A stretch of DNA of 64,000 nucleotides from Blastomussa wellsi (taxonomy: Eukaryota; Cnidaria; Anthozoa; Scleractinia; Plerogyridae): assembly GCA_947652115.1 (NCBI GenBank), contig OX393564.1, positions 14,948,776-15,012,775 of the forward strand, read 5' to 3'. Position 1 is the stretch's first letter; every line of letters starts with the position of its first letter. Made by a program: the position numbers and the translations under genes. Shown piece by piece: positions 1 to 9,875 of the stretch. The notes beneath the pieces are model-generated. The model was not told the DNA's origin. It searched no databases and saw only the letters and a list, made by a program, of their open reading frames with translations.

Positions 1-616
1 GGTAAAACACTCCAAAAGCTTGAAACAGTCCTTACAGATGAATCTGGATCCATAAGGCTGGTTCTGTGGGAGAACGATATCGACCGTGTGCAGAATGGTT
101 TAACTTACAAAATCACCCAAGCACTGGTAAACAAACTTCAACAGCAACAAATACATCACACTCAACCGCCACTCTTTGATAGCCGAAGCAGACATCACAA
201 TACAGCGAAGTGACGAACAGCTGCTTGATAACCAGCTAAACACAGTATCATGCCCAGTTGATGGGGTGGAAAAAGTAACAACTTACCTGTCATGTAGAAA
301 GTGCAGTGCAGCCTTCCCATTGAATGTAGAAAAGAGGATTCTACACTGTGCAAATTGTGGGTGTGCACAGCTGAAAGACAAGTGTACAAAGCGCACAATT
401 GCAAAGGCACTGTTCATCACAAGTGGAGAGCAGGTATCCCTAACAATTTTTGACAATAAACTCATAACATTGCACAACATTTATAACCCAGAAGCCAAAG
501 GTCAAGATTCAAGTACTTTTAATAAGGACAACGTCACTGAACTGTTGTTGTCTGTACAGGCAACAATTTTCTACAACAAAAAAATGAATGTCACTTCAAT
601 AAAACAAAAGGACTAA
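1..616 (+). pseudogene. RPA-like OB-fold plus zinc ribbon, 3' part, one frameshift
   Basis: The window opens inside a gene resembling the large subunit of replication protein A. Frame 1 (from base 1) reads an OB-fold signature, with GSIRLVLWENDI followed by a typical Y-x-I strand. After about base 130 the same domain continues in frame 2 (KYITLNRHSLIAEADITI). One surplus A in the run at 129-135 explains the shift. A zinc-ribbon follows, with a Cys pair near residue C-R-K-C and a second pair C-A-N-C-G-C. This matches the ssDNA-binding RPA C-terminal ribbon in layout. The reading ends at a TAA at 614-616. RPA-like proteins occur both as host genes and as Helitron cargo; no Helitron end is visible here. 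The break may be a sequencing indel. The upstream part lies outside the window. Confidence 0.6.
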
Positions 617-656
617 TAAATTCGAAATAATTACTTTTTAGAAACCTTTACATTAT

Positions 657-1120
657 TGTAAGTGCCCCTAAGGCACGGGTTTTATCCCTTGTTTTGATTT
701 AGTAATCGTTCAATTAATAATCTATTAAGTCACACTAGGTGCCTCGTCACGCGTTCCTTAAGTAGTATCGCATTTCCACAGACCTATTGTGTAATTCAAT
801 AATTCGATCGAATTCGCAAGCACTCGTGTTTTAATAGAAAGAAGTTGTCTGTCGTTTTTATCGAAGGAAGGAAAGGTCTTGTTTATTCAGTGTCGACTCT
901 CGCCAGATCCGGCAACAATGTAAGTTTAATTTACCTCGAGTATTTCTATAGTTAATTTCTTGTTCCTAATTTTGTGAATCAATTATTTTTAGTTTCACGG
1001 TCAGAAGCAACATTAAAGTCATTAAAGGAGGCGTTCCATGAAAGAAATATTGGTGCGATATTTGTTGTTTCGATCAGTGCGATTTGTACGGTCCAGCTAG
1101 CGGCGATCAAGCGCCGCTAT
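657..1120 (+). repeat. BEL/Pao 5' LTR
   Basis: The repeat starts with TGTAAGTGCCCC and matches 7354-7817 with two mismatches. Its 3' end is a small inverted repeat (AGCGGCG and CGCCGCT around a short loop, about 1098-1118), an unusual ending since most LTRs finish in CA. The LTR contains a GT...AG pair (gtaagt at about 918, tttttag at about 985-991) that could be an intron of the element transcript. Confidence 0.95.
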
Positions 1121-1179
1121 AGTGAAAATTGAAGGAATTCAAGATATTAGCGGGAGTTTGTCGACTGCAAACAATAGCC

Positions 1180-4100
1180 ATGGCGCAGGCAAACCCTACG
1201 ATGGAAGAAGTCACGAGCGAACAGAACGAAGACCATCAAGTCGGCCTTCAAGCGACTGAAAAGGACAAAAGAGAAAGAATCCCTACCGAAAGGGGCGAGT
1301 CACTTCGCCTGGAAAGGCTTGTTGAGGAGCGAAAGGCCACAGGAGTCGCTCTGAGGAGGCAAATAACGAAGGTAAACTCTTTACTTGAATCGATAACAGA
1401 ATTAGATGCAAGAGTCCTAGAGCAAGAGCGTGACAGTCTAGACTTGTGTAGGGATAAGATGAATGACGCTCATCACAATTATTACAAGGAATTGCATGAT
1501 ACTAAGGAAGCAGATGAAGCGTACGAGTGGTTTGATATTCGGGATCGCGAACATTTCCAATGTCGCATTAGAATTAACGAAGCCTTGCTTAGTGTGGAAA
1601 GACAAACAAGCGATAAAATGTCTCTGGTTTCGTCAAAATTATCCAAGCGTTCTTTCTCCTCTTCAGTAAGATCTAGAAGAGCAAAGGCAGCGGCCAAAGC
1701 AGCGTGTCTTCAAGTAGAATTGGACTTTCTAGAAAGGGAAGCAGAGTATAAGAAGCTAGTAATGCAAAAGGAGTTAGCTAAGGCAAAGGCTGAGGAAGAA
1801 ACCATGCGCAAAATCGAAGAAGAAGAAAGGCAGGAGGATTCCCCCCAGATCCCGAAGCATGAAATACCAATTCTAGACGTCAAACCCAAGTTATTGCCCA
1901 AAGAGGAACCTAGTGAAACAAAACCTTTGCAAGATGACGGGATCTTAAACCCAAAGGCTCCGCCCTTTGAACCCCCAAATGGCCCAGTTGTACGCCAAGG
2001 CACGCAAGCTGGTGAATCACCATCACGTGAATCAAAGCCGGAGATTTCCGACAGAACAGACGAGTTAACCTCAGTGGTGAAGCTTGTCGCCGAACAACAA
2101 AGCAACCCAGCACAGCAACCCCCGGTTTTCTCTGGAAACCATTTCGATTACGCAGCATTCATCAGTGCCTTCGAAAGTTTAATAGAGTGCCGAGTGAGCG
2201 ATCCAAAGCAGAGGCTATATTATTTAAACCAGTTCACATCTGGGGACGCTAAGGAATCAATTCAAGGCTTCATTAACCTCGACTCTCCAGATTCCTATGA
2301 TAAGGCTAGAAAGGTATTAAAGGAAAGATTCGGCCATCCTTATCGCGTTGCACAGGCCTACAAGGATAAGCTGAATGCTTGGCCTCCTATGAAAGAAGGG
2401 GACGGCGCGCGTTTGCAACAGTTTGCTGATTTCCTGGTGCTTTGCGAACAAGCCATGAAAACGCTAAAGTACATGGAAGGCCTTAACTCCGAGGATACTC
2501 TTAGAAGGATAACTTCAAAGCTGCCAAGTAACATGGGAGTGAAATGGTGCCGTTTTGCCAATAAGATGTTAAAATCAGAAGAAAGACTTTCTACATTTCA
2601 TGACGTTGTCAAATTTGTAACGCAAGAAGCAGCCTTGGCAACCGACCCAGTATTCTCACCCGAAGCCCTCAAGGAAGCAAGGAAAGACGAGTTCACTAGC
2701 AGTGGCAGCAGTGACAACAACATCAACAGGAACACAACCCGGCGAAACAATGGAAGAAAAGACAAGAGTGCAAGTAGCTTCTTGACAAGTGCCACACCTC
2801 ACGATGATCAAAAGGCACCATGTTCTTTATGTCCATTCTGCAACAGTCAGCATCACGATCTGGAGAAGTGCTCAAGTTTCAAGAAGAAGACTGTTAAAGA
2901 AAGAAGAGCATTTATCCAAGAAGCTAGAATATGTTTCGGTTGTCTCTGCTACGGCCACATGTCAAGAAGATGTCGAAACCGGAAGGTGTGTAAGACATGT
3001 AGTATGCCCCACCCGACCATCCTTCATGATGAAAGCAAAATTTCTCCCAAGCAAAGTAGTGAAGACCAAGCAAGAGTAGTTCAGGCAGCTGAAGCAACTA
3101 GCAGCTGTACAAGTACCTGTAATGCTACTGGAGTCACCGATGCCATCACAAACTCTATGATTGTTCCGGTTCGAATGTACCACCAAGACAACCTCGAAAG
3201 ACAAGTGGTAATTTATGCGCTGCTCGACCCAGCTAGTAACGGAACGTTCGTTAAGGAAAGCATACTCGAAGAGCTGCAAGTTAATGGAGTCGAGACGCAA
3301 TTGAAGCTGAACACAATGCATGGTTCAGAAGTAGTTCCTACTCGTAGAGTGAGCGGTCTTATCGTGGAAAGAATGGATAGAGAGGTCCACATCAAGCTTC
3401 CCAAGACGTACTCAAGGAACGAAATACCATCGAGAAGAAACGAGATCCCAAGGCCAGAGTCAGCAGCAAAATGGCCACACCTAAGACACTTAGCCAACAA
3501 GATTTACCCGTACCAAAACGATCTGCAAGTGGGACTTTTGATCGGCTCGAACTGTCCAAACGCCATAAAGCCGAAGCAGGTCATTCCTGGTAGAAGCAGC
3601 GATCCTTATGCCATCCGTACCATCCTTGGTTGGGGCATCATTGGTCCAGTGACAGGAAGTACAACCACAGAAGATTCGGATGTCTTATGTCACAGAGTTG
3701 CAGTGAAGGAGATCGGCAGCGAAGAATTACCTTCCCATAGTTTTGTTGTTGAAACACACGTAAAGGAGATCATCTCTCCAGAAGCAGTTAAGAGAATGTT
3801 CGAGCGAGATTTCAATGAAGGGAAGCACGTGGCTCAACAAACTCTTTCCATTGATGATCGAAGATTCATGGCAAAGGTTAAAGAAGGAATTACCCATCGT
3901 TCAGATGGACATTATGAACTGCCATTGCCACTACGAAATGAATCGTTAGCCCTGCCGAATAACAAGAAGCTTGCAGTCCATCGCATCCAGCAGTTGAAAC
4001 TGAGATTTCGAAGAGATGAGAAATACAGAGAAGACTACACGGCATTCATGAATGACATGATTAAGAAAGGATATGCTGAGAAGATACCAAAGGACGAAGT

Positions 4101-6789
4101 TAGGAAAGATGGAAAGACATGGTACCTTCCTCACCATGGTGTCTTCCACCCTCAGAAGCCGGACAAGATCCGCGTAGTCTTCGATTGCTCCGCGGAGTAC
4201 AAAGGCGAAGCTCTTAACAAGCATCTTCTCCAAGGCCCAGATCTTACCAACAAGCTTGTTGGAGTGCTATCGAGGTTCAGAAGGGAGCCAGTTGCCTTCA
4301 TGGCAGATATCGAAGCAATGTTCCTGCAGGTCCACGTCACTGAGCATTGTAGAGATCTGTTACGCTTCTTGTGGTGGGAGGATGGCGATGTAAACAAGGA
4401 GCCCACGATATACCGGATGACCGTTCATCTCTTTGGAGCTGGTTCGTCTCCTGGTTGTTGTAACTTTGCGTTAAAGAAGACCGCTGATGACCATGAGCAA
4501 GAGTTCGGCTTCGAACCAGCCGAGTTCCTAAGGACAGATTTCTACGTTGACGACGGTCTGAAATCTGTACCTTCTACAAGTGAAGCAAAGGAGCTCATAC
4601 GCAAGACTAAAGAGATGTGTCGGCGCGGAGGATTTAACCTGCATAAATTTACAAGCAACAAAAGAGAAGTCATCGAGTCCATACCAGTGGAAGATCGTGC
4701 GAAAGGCATAAAGGAGCTGAATCTCGAGAAGGATGAGCTGCCTATGGAAAGAGTGCTTGGTGTGAGTTGGTGTATCGAGTCAGACGCTTTCAAGTTCCGG
4801 ATCGTGATGCAAGATCGCCCTTTAACACGAAGAGGAATTCTGTCCACTGTTAGCAGTGTGTACGATCCGTTGGGGTTTCTGGCACCTCTAATCTTGACAG
4901 GAAAGGGCCTTTTGCAAGATCTGTGCAGAGGTAAAGTGGAATGGGACGACCCTATCCCCGAGAACATAAGATCAGGTTGGCTGAAATGGAGGGATGAGTT
5001 ACACCACTTAGAAGATCTCTCCGTTCGCAGATACTTCAAACCAGAAGGTTTCGGAACGGTGATATCAACACAGCTTCATCACTTCTCAGATGCAAGCACG
5101 ACTGGGTATGGCCAGTGTTCATACGTTCGTTTGGTAGACGACAAAGGCCAGATCCACTGTTCTCTGATTATGGGCAAAGCAAGAGTAGCTCCTTTAAAGA
5201 TGGTCACCATACCACGTCTGGAACTCACAGCAGCTGTGGTGTCAGTGAAGGTCAGCGAGATGCTCCGTCAGGAGCTCAAGTATGAAAGTGTAAAAGAAAT
5301 CTTCTGGACTGACAGTAAAGTCGTGTTGGGCTACATAAAGAACGACTCGAAGAGGTTCCACGTGTTCGTAGCCAACCGTGTTCAACAAATAAGGGACCAA
5401 ACCTCACCTAGCCAATGGAGACACGTCGAAACGAAGTGTAACCCAGCCGATGATGCATCGCGTGGTATCACTGCCAAAGAACTCGTCGAAAGTTCAAGAT
5501 GGATTTCAGGGCCAGAGTTACTTTGGACGCCCGAAGACCAGTGGCCACAACCCCTCGAGGCTCAAGACCTCGTTACGCCATCAGACGATCCAGAGGTGAA
5601 GAATGTAACTTCTTATGCAACAAGTACGCAAGAGCCATGGAACCTTGTTGAGAGCTTAAGCTACTTCTCGGACTGGCATAGGGCTTGTAGAGCCGTTGCT
5701 ATCTGTCTACGCTACAAGCAAAAACTCCGTCAACTGGCGTCCTCCAAGAAGGAAAGTTGTGCTAAACCAACCAAACGTCAGCAAAGGCCTGCCCTGACAG
5801 TGGAAGAGATTTTATCAGCTGAAAGGGAGATCCTCAAAGCAGCCCAGAAGATCACCTTTTCAAGGGAGATGGGTCTGTTAAAGCCGTTTCAAGAAGGACA
5901 AGATAGATCATCCGCGCAGCAGAAGAAGAGAGCCATGAAGGCAACGAGCTCGTTGTACTGCCTCGACCCATTCCTTGACCATGATGGAGTGCTGCGAATT
6001 GGTGGTCGGATCCAACGAAGTAATTTCACAGATGAAACAAAGTTCCCAGTCATCCTTCCCAGGAAGGGCCACGTGACAGGTCTGATCATTAAGCACTACC
6101 ATGAGAAGGTTCAACATCAAGGTCGTGGAATGTCCTTAAACGAGATCCGAGCCAATGGATTCTGGGTTATTGGCGGAACATCAGCTGTAGCATCCAAGAT
6201 TGCAAATTGTGTCACCTGCCGGAAGCTACGAGGTGCAGTCCAGGAACAGAAAATGTCCGACCTTCCGGAGGATCGTCTGGAACCGGCACCCCCCTTCACC
6301 TACTGCGCTGTCGACTACTGTGGACCATGGTATATTAAGGAGGGGCGCAAGGAGGTGAAGAAGTATGTTGCCCTCTTCACATGCATGGCATCAAGAGCCG
6401 TACATCTTGAAGTCTCGAACTCCCTGGAAACTGACTCGTTCCTCAACGCCCTGCGTCGTTTCATCTGCAGAAGGGGTCCTGTACGTCAGCTGCGCAGTGA
6501 TCAAGGAACGAATTTCATCGGAGCAAAACGAGAGCTCCGCGAAGCGTTGCAGTCTATGGATCAAGGCAAGATCAGTGCTGAGATGTTGAAAGAGAATTGT
6601 GATTGGATAACCTTTAAGATGAATTCCCCATCAGCCAGCCATGCAGGAGGAGTATGGGAACGCCAAATCAGGACCATTCGCAGCGTATTGTCAGCCCTCC
6701 TGGAGAAGAGTGCAAGTTACCTGGATGGAGAGTCCTTTCAAACGATGATTTGTGAGACCGAAGCAATCCAGGGTCACTATCTCCACTGA
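1180..6789 (+). CDS. BEL/Pao gag-pol polyprotein
   Basis: The open frame extends upstream of 1180, but the first ATG in a good context is at 1180 (MAQANPTMEE). An N-terminal coiled-coil-rich Gag segment with many Glu/Lys residues is followed by a DUF1759-like region (about residue 317, FSGNHFDYAAFISAF), Cys-rich knuckles (about 547-600, C-FG-C-x4-GH-x4-C), and an aspartic protease of DUF1758 type (about 680, LLDPASNGTF, with D-x-A-S replacing the usual DTG). The reverse transcriptase follows (about 1000-1150, with FYVDDG), then Pao RNase H (HHFSDAS at about 1300), the H2C2 integrase zinc site (about 1639) and the rve catalytic core (AVDYCGPW at about 1709, SDQGTNF downstream). The frame stops prematurely at 6787-6789 because of a short deletion. 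Confidence 0.93.
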   Translation: MAQANPTMEEVTSEQNEDHQVGLQATEKDKRERIPTERGESLRLERLVEERKATGVALRRQITKVNSLLESITELDARVLEQERDSLDLCRDKMNDAHHNYYKELHDTKEADEAYEWFDIRDREHFQCRIRINEALLSVERQTSDKMSLVSSKLSKRSFSSSVRSRRAKAAAKAACLQVELDFLEREAEYKKLVMQKELAKAKAEEETMRKIEEEERQEDSPQIPKHEIPILDVKPKLLPKEEPSETKPLQDDGILNPKAPPFEPPNGPVVRQGTQAGESPSRESKPEISDRTDELTSVVKLVAEQQSNPAQQPPVFSGNHFDYAAFISAFESLIECRVSDPKQRLYYLNQFTSGDAKESIQGFINLDSPDSYDKARKVLKERFGHPYRVAQAYKDKLNAWPPMKEGDGARLQQFADFLVLCEQAMKTLKYMEGLNSEDTLRRITSKLPSNMGVKWCRFANKMLKSEERLSTFHDVVKFVTQEAALATDPVFSPEALKEARKDEFTSSGSSDNNINRNTTRRNNGRKDKSASSFLTSATPHDDQKAPCSLCPFCNSQHHDLEKCSSFKKKTVKERRAFIQEARICFGCLCYGHMSRRCRNRKVCKTCSMPHPTILHDESKISPKQSSEDQARVVQAAEATSSCTSTCNATGVTDAITNSMIVPVRMYHQDNLERQVVIYALLDPASNGTFVKESILEELQVNGVETQLKLNTMHGSEVVPTRRVSGLIVERMDREVHIKLPKTYSRNEIPSRRNEIPRPESAAKWPHLRHLANKIYPYQNDLQVGLLIGSNCPNAIKPKQVIPGRSSDPYAIRTILGWGIIGPVTGSTTTEDSDVLCHRVAVKEIGSEELPSHSFVVETHVKEIISPEAVKRMFERDFNEGKHVAQQTLSIDDRRFMAKVKEGITHRSDGHYELPLPLRNESLALPNNKKLAVHRIQQLKLRFRRDEKYREDYTAFMNDMIKKGYAEKIPKDEVRKDGKTWYLPHHGVFHPQKPDKIRVVFDCSAEYKGEALNKHLLQGPDLTNKLVGVLSRFRREPVAFMADIEAMFLQVHVTEHCRDLLRFLWWEDGDVNKEPTIYRMTVHLFGAGSSPGCCNFALKKTADDHEQEFGFEPAEFLRTDFYVDDGLKSVPSTSEAKELIRKTKEMCRRGGFNLHKFTSNKREVIESIPVEDRAKGIKELNLEKDELPMERVLGVSWCIESDAFKFRIVMQDRPLTRRGILSTVSSVYDPLGFLAPLILTGKGLLQDLCRGKVEWDDPIPENIRSGWLKWRDELHHLEDLSVRRYFKPEGFGTVISTQLHHFSDASTTGYGQCSYVRLVDDKGQIHCSLIMGKARVAPLKMVTIPRLELTAAVVSVKVSEMLRQELKYESVKEIFWTDSKVVLGYIKNDSKRFHVFVANRVQQIRDQTSPSQWRHVETKCNPADDASRGITAKELVESSRWISGPELLWTPEDQWPQPLEAQDLVTPSDDPEVKNVTSYATSTQEPWNLVESLSYFSDWHRACRAVAICLRYKQKLRQLASSKKESCAKPTKRQQRPALTVEEILSAEREILKAAQKITFSREMGLLKPFQEGQDRSSAQQKKRAMKATSSLYCLDPFLDHDGVLRIGGRIQRSNFTDETKFPVILPRKGHVTGLIIKHYHEKVQHQGRGMSLNEIRANGFWVIGGTSAVASKIANCVTCRKLRGAVQEQKMSDLPEDRLEPAPPFTYCAVDYCGPWYIKEGRKEVKKYVALFTCMASRAVHLEVSNSLETDSFLNALRRFICRRGPVRQLRSDQGTNFIGAKRELREALQSMDQGKISAEMLKENCDWITFKMNSPSASHAGGVWERQIRTIRSVLSALLEKSASYLDGESFQTMICETEAIQGHYLH

Positions 6790-7268
6790 CGCCAAATCAT
6801 ATCCTCACGATGAAAGCAAAGCCAGTTCTACCTCCACCTGGCGTGTTTCAAAGAGAAGACCTGTACTCAAGGAAACGTTGGCGACGAGTACAGCATTTAT
6901 CATGCGAATTCTGGGACCGTTGGAGGAAGGAATTTCTTCATAGCTTACAAGAGAGGTCCAAGTGGACGAGGCCACGCCGTAACCTGCAAGTTGGCGACGT
7001 AGTTATCGTTAAAGACGACAACAAGGTGAGGAATCGGTGGAGCCTTGCTCGTGTGATAGAAACGTACCCCAACAAGGCCGATGGACTGGTGCGTAGTGTC
7101 AAGGTAGCGATTGGAGACCCTGATATCTCCAGCACTGGCAAGAGAGTGCACCCCCCATCAGTTTTGGAAAGACCCATTCAAAAGCTTGTCCTGCTGCTGC
7201 CAAGAGAGGAAAGACCGGGATTCCCGCATGGGGAGCCATTCAACGAAGACATTCCAAAGGAGGACTAG
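6765..7268 (+). pseudogene. BEL/Pao integrase C-terminal tail, out of frame
   Basis: A second reading frame resumes at about 6774 and ends at 7268 (TAG 7266-7268). It encodes the PNHILTM motif, the FQREDLYSRKRWRRVQ segment and the DUF5641-type C-terminal domain (GDVVIVKD, RWSLARVIETYP). These are normal BEL integrase parts, displaced from the main frame. The family normally has roughly 15 further residues at this junction, so a short internal deletion, not only a single-base slip, separates the two frames. This copy should not make a complete integrase. Confidence 0.85.
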
Positions 7269-7353
7269 ACACGGACATGTCAATGAACTCTTAACTTGTT
7301 TCTTTAATTATGTTTCGTTTTGTTTTGAAATCCGGTGATTTCAAGGGGAGCCA

Positions 7354-7817
7354 TGTAAGTGCCCCTAAGGCACGGGTTTTATCCCTTGTTTTGATTTAGT
7401 AATCGTTCAATTAATAATCTATTAAGTCACACTAGGTGCCTCGTCACGCGTTCCTTAAGTAGCATCGCATTTCCACAGACCTATTGTGTAATTCAATAAT
7501 TCGATCGAATTCGCAAGCACTCGTGTTTTAATAGAAAGAAGTTGTCTGTCGTTTTTATCGAGGGAAGGAAAGGTCTTGTTTATTCAGTGTCGACTCTCGC
7601 CAGATCCGGCAACAATGTAAGTTTAATTTACCTCGAGTATTTCTATAGTTAATTTCTTGTTCCTAATTTTGTGAATCAATTATTTTTAGTTTCACGGTCA
7701 GAAGCAACATTAAAGTCATTAAAGGAGGCGTTCCATGAAAGAAATATTGGTGCGATATTTGTTGTTTCGATCAGTGCGATTTGTACGGTCCAGCTAGCGG
7801 CGATCAAGCGCCGCTAT
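7354..7817 (+). repeat. BEL/Pao 3' LTR
   Basis: Second copy of the 464-bp LTR. A purine-rich stretch (CAAGGGGAG) lies just before it at about 7341-7349 and is the likely polypurine tract. The 5-bp duplication ATTAT follows at 7818-7822. Confidence 0.95.
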
Positions 7818-7838
7818 ATTATATTAATATTTTTATAG

Positions 7839-8611
7839 TTGCTTTTGAATATATACAGTTTGTGTTAAAAGAATTGTCTACCAGATACATGATGTCACTG
7901 CAATGTCAAATTCATGATAGTTTATACTGATTTTACTACATATTTTTAGTTGCTGTTGAAGACACATCTGATTTTTGTGGTCTATCATTTCCTATACAAA
8001 ATGTTCAACCTCAAAAAGGTTGTCATAAAAATAAACCATTTAGCGGAAGACATCATGTTACTGGTATGTTAAATCCATGTAGATACTAAAACAGTTGATA
8101 GTATACAAATTTTAAGGTTACAGTTTGAAAGAACAATGTGATTATTTCGTCTATGTTATATCTACAACAAAATGTTGCTGTTAGGATGTATTCAATTTCA
8201 ATTCAATTTTATTTGACTTGACTTTGACTTTATAGTTGCTGTGAAACACACATTTGATTTTTATAGTCTGTTGCTCTTAAACATGTAAAGTTTGTGATGA
8301 AAAAAATAACAGTTTAACTGGGGACATCATGTCACTGAAATGTCAAATTCATATGTAGAATGTGGTTGATTTTACCACTTTGTTTAGTTGCTGCTGAAGA
8401 ACAATCTGATTTTAACAGTATACAACTATTTCAATTTCAAAATGTTGTAAAAACATGAGTATGTCATAAAAAAATTAACTGTAGTGTTTCAGAGTATAAT
8501 GCGACTATAATGTCAAATTCATAATAATTTCGAGTTGATTACAACATTGCAAGTTGCTGTTCCAGAGACAACTGATTTTCAATACCATAATGTTGATGTG
8601 ACAGAGTTTAG
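7839..8611 (+). repeat. Tandem array of degenerate mini-exon plus intron units
   Basis: A unit of about 150 bp recurs five or six times (unit starts near 7839, 7950, about 8118, 8236, 8388 and 8554). Each begins with a TATAG/TTTAG-like acceptor followed by TTGCTGTTGAAGACAC-like sequence. The following non-coding part repeats GACATCATGTCACTG and AATGTCAAATTCAT. The cleanest unit (7950-8018) is a 69-nt open exon bounded by AG and GT, so its length is a multiple of three. Peptides such as VAVEDTSDF, VAAEEQSDF and VAVPETTDF can be read in three units; another unit contains a stop. The array runs into the assembly gap and precedes the OTU-like exons. Confidence 0.7.
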
Positions 8612-8811
8612 NNNNNNNNNNNNNNNNNNNNNNNNNNNNNNNNNNNNNNNNNNNNNNNNNNNNNNNNNNNNNNNNNNNNNNNNNNNNNNNNNNNNNNNNN
8701 NNNNNNNNNNNNNNNNNNNNNNNNNNNNNNNNNNNNNNNNNNNNNNNNNNNNNNNNNNNNNNNNNNNNNNNNNNNNNNNNNNNNNNNNNNNNNNNNNNNN
8801 NNNNNNNNNNN
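8612..8811. other. Assembly gap of 200 N
   Basis: Exactly 200 undetermined bases, the conventional placeholder length. It probably hides upstream exons of the next gene. Confidence 1.
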
Positions 8812-8890
8812 TATTTTAGTATAAATGCTGTGGTTTAATTTTTCTTTGGTTTAAAATTTTTCAACTCATTTTGATTTGGATTGTTAATAG

Positions 8891-9675
8891 GATGGTGAAT
8901 TTGAAGAAAAGGATTTGTTTCAGTACTTGTCAAATGCAGACTTCCCCAGGCTTGGGAAAAGGCCATCATCATGGGTTCAGGCTGTGGAAGCTCTGCGGAA
9001 TGAAATGACAACACACATTGTCATTCTCTCTGCAGCAGCATTATTTGCATTGGAAATGCATATTATTGACTGGGAAGGGGTAAGTCATTTTATATTCTGT
9101 TTAACATTTAACACTGACTGACTCTGAGTATCCAGTTCCCTATCAGTGGCAGATCCAGGGGGAGGGTTCAGGGGGCCCCATACCCCTGCCCCCACTCCCT
9201 CGTCAGACCAAAAAGTTCTTTACTGCTTGTTTGAATCTAAAATTCTTGCATGGGCAGGATCACTTTTAACTATTTTCAACTCTAAAACACGCAGTTCATT
9301 TTGCCACTGAGACTTATCTTTATTCTGGCATATTTCACAATGTAACTTTTGCAGGTACGCTCTCACCTCTGCTCTCAAAACGGTTTTTCTAGACCAGGGT
9401 TAAACACGTGACCGCTGCTTTCTGGACCCCTCCTATCAAAAATTTCTGGATCCACCGGTACCCCTGCCTATCTTCATACAGCATTTCCAGTAACACTAGC
9501 TTTGTCCATTAATTTTGACTATTTGTTGTGATAATTTATTTTCTTAGAGATCAGAAATTGTGAGAAATCCGTCTGGCCAAACATTTACTAAAATCTTCTT
9601 AGCATACACTGGTGACCACTACATGCTTCTGCGGCCTGGAAAGGACGCTGGCCAATTATCTAAAGCAGCTAGCAA
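8891..9675 (+). CDS. OTU-like exons of a transposase-fused gene
   Basis: Two exons, 8891-9079 (63 codons, AG before, GTAAGT after) and 9548-9675, are in phase with each other. They encode WVQAVEALRNEMTTHIVILS followed by an aliphatic strand (ALEMHIIDW), then IFLAYTGDHYMLLRP. A W, an alternating hydrophobic strand and a terminal I-x-L-x-Y-x3-HY motif fit the second half of an OTU cysteine protease, with the His of the catalytic set visible. The Cys-bearing D-G-N-C-L-F-R box should lie upstream, possibly in the N gap, and is not seen. The junction to the next exon (9876) would put a stop in frame, so either an indel is present or the splice used is not the obvious one. OTU assignment rests on the motif pattern alone. 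Confidence 0.5.
9143..9458. mobile_element. MITE-like element in intron
   Basis: Inverted ends CAGTGGCAGATCCAGG on the left and CTGGATCCACCGG on the right enclose about 310 bp. This GGATCCAGG type of terminus is common among short DNA transposons of marine animals. No coding capacity is seen. Confidence 0.5.
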
Positions 9676-9875
9676 GTGTTGCATTTTTTAGGTTTCCTTG
9701 GAAATCGTTGGTCTTGTTTTGTGGATCAAACTTGTTTTTGCCATCCATGTGATTTGATATTTTAAGGACCATTTATGCTAGATGTAGTGATTTTTTTATA
9801 ACTTGTAATTTGGCATGTTTCTTGATGTGCTTGACAGCTATCACACCATTAACTAATTATTAATATCATCCTCAG

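Larger units (their letters stand above)
657..7817 (+). mobile_element. BEL/Pao LTR retrotransposon, nearly full length
   Basis: Two 464-bp direct repeats (657-1120 and 7354-7817) bracket a gag-pol region. The 5-bp target-site duplication ATTAT is present at 652-656 and 7818-7822, which fixes the ends. The LTRs differ at only two positions that I can see (in the stretches near 769 and 867 of the first copy), so insertion was recent. Domain order protease, RT, RNase H, integrase and the DUF1759/DUF1758-type gag-protease region identify BEL/Pao rather than Gypsy or Copia. The copy has one clear lesion, a short deletion near 6770-6775 that disrupts the integrase tail. Confidence 0.95.

Noticed and set aside
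3946..5039. Several minus-strand ORFs inside the BEL pol region
   Set aside because: Antisense shadows of the conserved RT frame.
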